Assembly (NCBI RefSeq): GCF_030936135.1
Contig: NC_082600.1
Coordinates: 19,847,943-19,911,942 of the forward strand
Direction: 5' to 3'
From: Gavia stellata
Taxonomy: Eukaryota > Chordata > Aves > Gaviiformes > Gaviidae
DNA length: 64,000 bases
Notes under the pieces: generated by a model
Told to the model about the DNA's origin: nothing
Seen by the model: the letters and a program-made list of their open reading frames with translations, nothing else
Databases searched by the model: none
Part shown: positions 62,310-64,000 of the stretch, piece by piece
How positions within the stretch are numbered: the first letter of the stretch is position 1
Layout: each line of letters opens with the position of its first letter
Position numbers and translations under genes: made by a program

Positions 62310-64000
62310 CATGCACCAAGTGTATCCAGCCCACACTTTCACATTTGGAAAAAGCCAAAGCCACACACACACACTCACAGAAGAAAAAAAAAAAAAAAAG
62401 TCCTTGATGACACCATTTCATTTCTCTAGATATTCACTATGCAGAAGGGAACAGAGCTAAAGTCCTGTACAGAGGATACATTTACTCGAGGTTGATGTGG
62501 TACTGAAGTCAGTTAATAATTAGATACCTCCAGGCAGATTCAGTTACAGGGCATACCAACACTGCACACTGCCAGACAATTTCTAATCAAGCCAAGAACC
62601 TCTTGCAGGAGTGAGGTCTCTTTGCTAGCAAGCACAGAGCACACTGAATAAGCTAAAAGCAGCTGTTCTTAAATGAACTACCCTACCAACCGTGAGTGAA
62701 TGACAGATAGATGGTAAGAAGCATTTACCTACTAGACAAGATCTCTCTGCACACTCAGGCAGAGGAAGTAATTAGTTCAGAGCAGCAACCATTGCTCCTA
62801 CCTTGCCTGTCTCTTGAGTACGTTCTCTTTAAAAGCTGGTCTACAGAATCAGTGCAGCCTTTCTCAAGCACTACCGAAGTAGCAGTTTGCAGCTGCCATG
62901 TAAGACTCTTACTTTCACATGGTAGTCAGACATTCCCATCATCATGGCCAGTTTGCTAAAACAGCATACACAGCCATAGCAAAAAGCCTTTGCAACAACT
63001 AGAGATCTAAACAATTGCCTACATTCAGCCCATCTAACTTTTAGGCACTTGGTTAAGATATCTGGGTCCCTAGTCACCCAGAACTCCCCCCATGAAAAAA
63101 TAAATAAGTAATAATTAAAAAAAAAAAATCACTGCAGGCAGATACTCTCAACTGCCTTCTAGAGGTGTCTCTTGACCCCCACTGAGCAAAGCTGCATTTC
63201 AAGCAACCACGTTCTTAACACAGGCACCTCAGTTAGACAGGATGAATGGAGACTTGCATCTCTTTCAAGAGATAGATAGTATCAATACTCTCCAAAACCA
63301 AAGGCAATTAAGCAATTAAGGTTTGCAACTCCAGTTACGTTTGGAAACAAACTTACAGTCAAGTAATTAAGCTGTAGTCCCTCCCTCCCAAGCATAAAAG
63401 CCTTCCACATGGAGGCTCTGCTATTTAAAAAAAAAAAAGCATTCTTCTTTCAAACAAAGAAGAGTGGACATGGCTGCTTTGCCACTCATTCATGGGGAAG
63501 CTGAAGGATCAGAGAACACTTACTCAGAGACCTGGAATGACTAAGCACTGCTAGTGCATGCAAAGCAGAAGTAACAAGATGGTTTTTAAATTAACCCTAG
63601 TCCTCTTCTCCACCCCACAAAATTCATGCAAGTGTTTGAGAAGATAGTCAAGACATAATAGCCCCACTTTCCAAAAAGGCTTAGGGTTGTTTTTTTTATT
63701 TTTGTTTTGGGTTTTTTTTTGTTTTTTTTTTTTTTTTTTACATATTGTAAAAGAAATGTCCTTTTGTTTTCTTTCTGTGGGTAGAGAAACGCATTTTTGG
63801 CATGTTTGAGAATCATAGATACCTATGAAGTCCATGCTGTTTAAATTCTCCAACTAGTTTCTATAACCTGTCAAAAAAAACGTAAGCAACCTATACATGT
63901 TTCCCCAGTATCAACATGCATGCTCAGAGCTCTCCACTTTAGTGAAATGAGGTGTTACTTCTGTGCTGATAGTTGACGAGTCAGCATTACACGACTTTGA
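62310..64000. other. unique noncoding DNA with homopolymer tracts
   Basis: Unique AT-rich sequence to the window edge, with (CA)n at 62362-62374, A16 at 62384-62399, A12-like runs near 63117-63128 and 63427-63438, and a T-rich tract at 63687-63739. No supportable ORF. Confidence 0.5.
63687..63739. repeat. T-rich low-complexity tract
   Basis: Three T-rich blocks, the last an 18-T run (63722-63739), interrupted by single G, A or GGG. On the minus strand this reads like a long A tail. The adjoining minus-strand sequence shows no recognisable mRNA-derived body, so I call it a simple repeat rather than a retrocopy tail. Confidence 0.8.

Noticed and set aside
63687..63739. T-rich tract as a minus-strand retrotransposon tail
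   Set aside because: The adjoining minus-strand sequence shows no SINE, LINE or mRNA body I recognise.
1..64000. tRNA, rRNA, known microRNA or CRISPR arrays
   Set aside because: I found no cloverleaf with A/B boxes, no rRNA core motif, no known miRNA mature sequence, and no regularly spaced repeats. A tRNAscan or miRBase search could still find divergent cases.

Overview
The window is nuclear DNA from a vertebrate, almost certainly a bird. The main evidence is interspersed CR1 (chicken repeat 1) LINE fragments with the avian 3'-terminal octamer repeat (CACAGAAT / ATTCTGTG) at about 17.8, 35.3 and 41.6 kb, plus a CR1-type 3' end at 62.2 kb. A solo ERV LTR at 57.18-57.77 kb resembles an ERVL-type LTR that is common in neoavian genomes. 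There is no Alu, L1 or B1 sequence. Very old amniote repeats (MIR-like SINE pieces, decayed CR1/L3-like pieces) are thinly scattered. The low repeat density also fits a bird.

I found no protein-coding gene I can name and no rRNA, tRNA or CRISPR. The only open reading frame with recognisable homology is the C-terminal part of a CR1 reverse-transcriptase ORF on the minus strand at 41.67-42.3 kb, in a 5'-truncated LINE copy. The other long ORFs lie in GC-rich DNA, lack domain signatures, and overlap ORFs in other frames, so I treat them as chance. The window is therefore best read as intergenic DNA (a gene desert) or the inside of a very large intron.

Layout. 1-17.7 kb: unique, mostly AT-rich noncoding DNA with a few ancient repeat remnants, simple repeats ((A)n at 6.4 kb, GGAT at 6.86 kb, (GT)12 at 15.9 kb) and a strong G-quadruplex motif at 7.2 kb. 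17.7-30.1 kb: a younger CR1 tail and four decayed CR1 remnants, separated by unique DNA with homeodomain and POU motifs. 32.2-33.1 kb: a possible regulatory block, AT-rich with paired TCF/LEF-like sites, then a short CpG-dense segment. 35.2-42.3 kb: CR1 and MIR fragments and a candidate orphan exon at 39.65 kb. 43.1-46.7 kb: several splice-site-bounded open segments, unproven. 52.3-53.06 kb: the clearest CpG island, a candidate promoter with no assigned gene. 57.2-57.8 kb: solo LTR with a palindromic CRE site. 58-64 kb: MIR and CR1 remnants and A/T tracts.

No operon or pathway can be inferred. Any function here is most likely regulatory (CpG islands, motif clusters) or noncoding transcription. 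Repeat assignments rest on remembered family consensus patterns; no database search was run. Conservation cannot be judged from one sequence.
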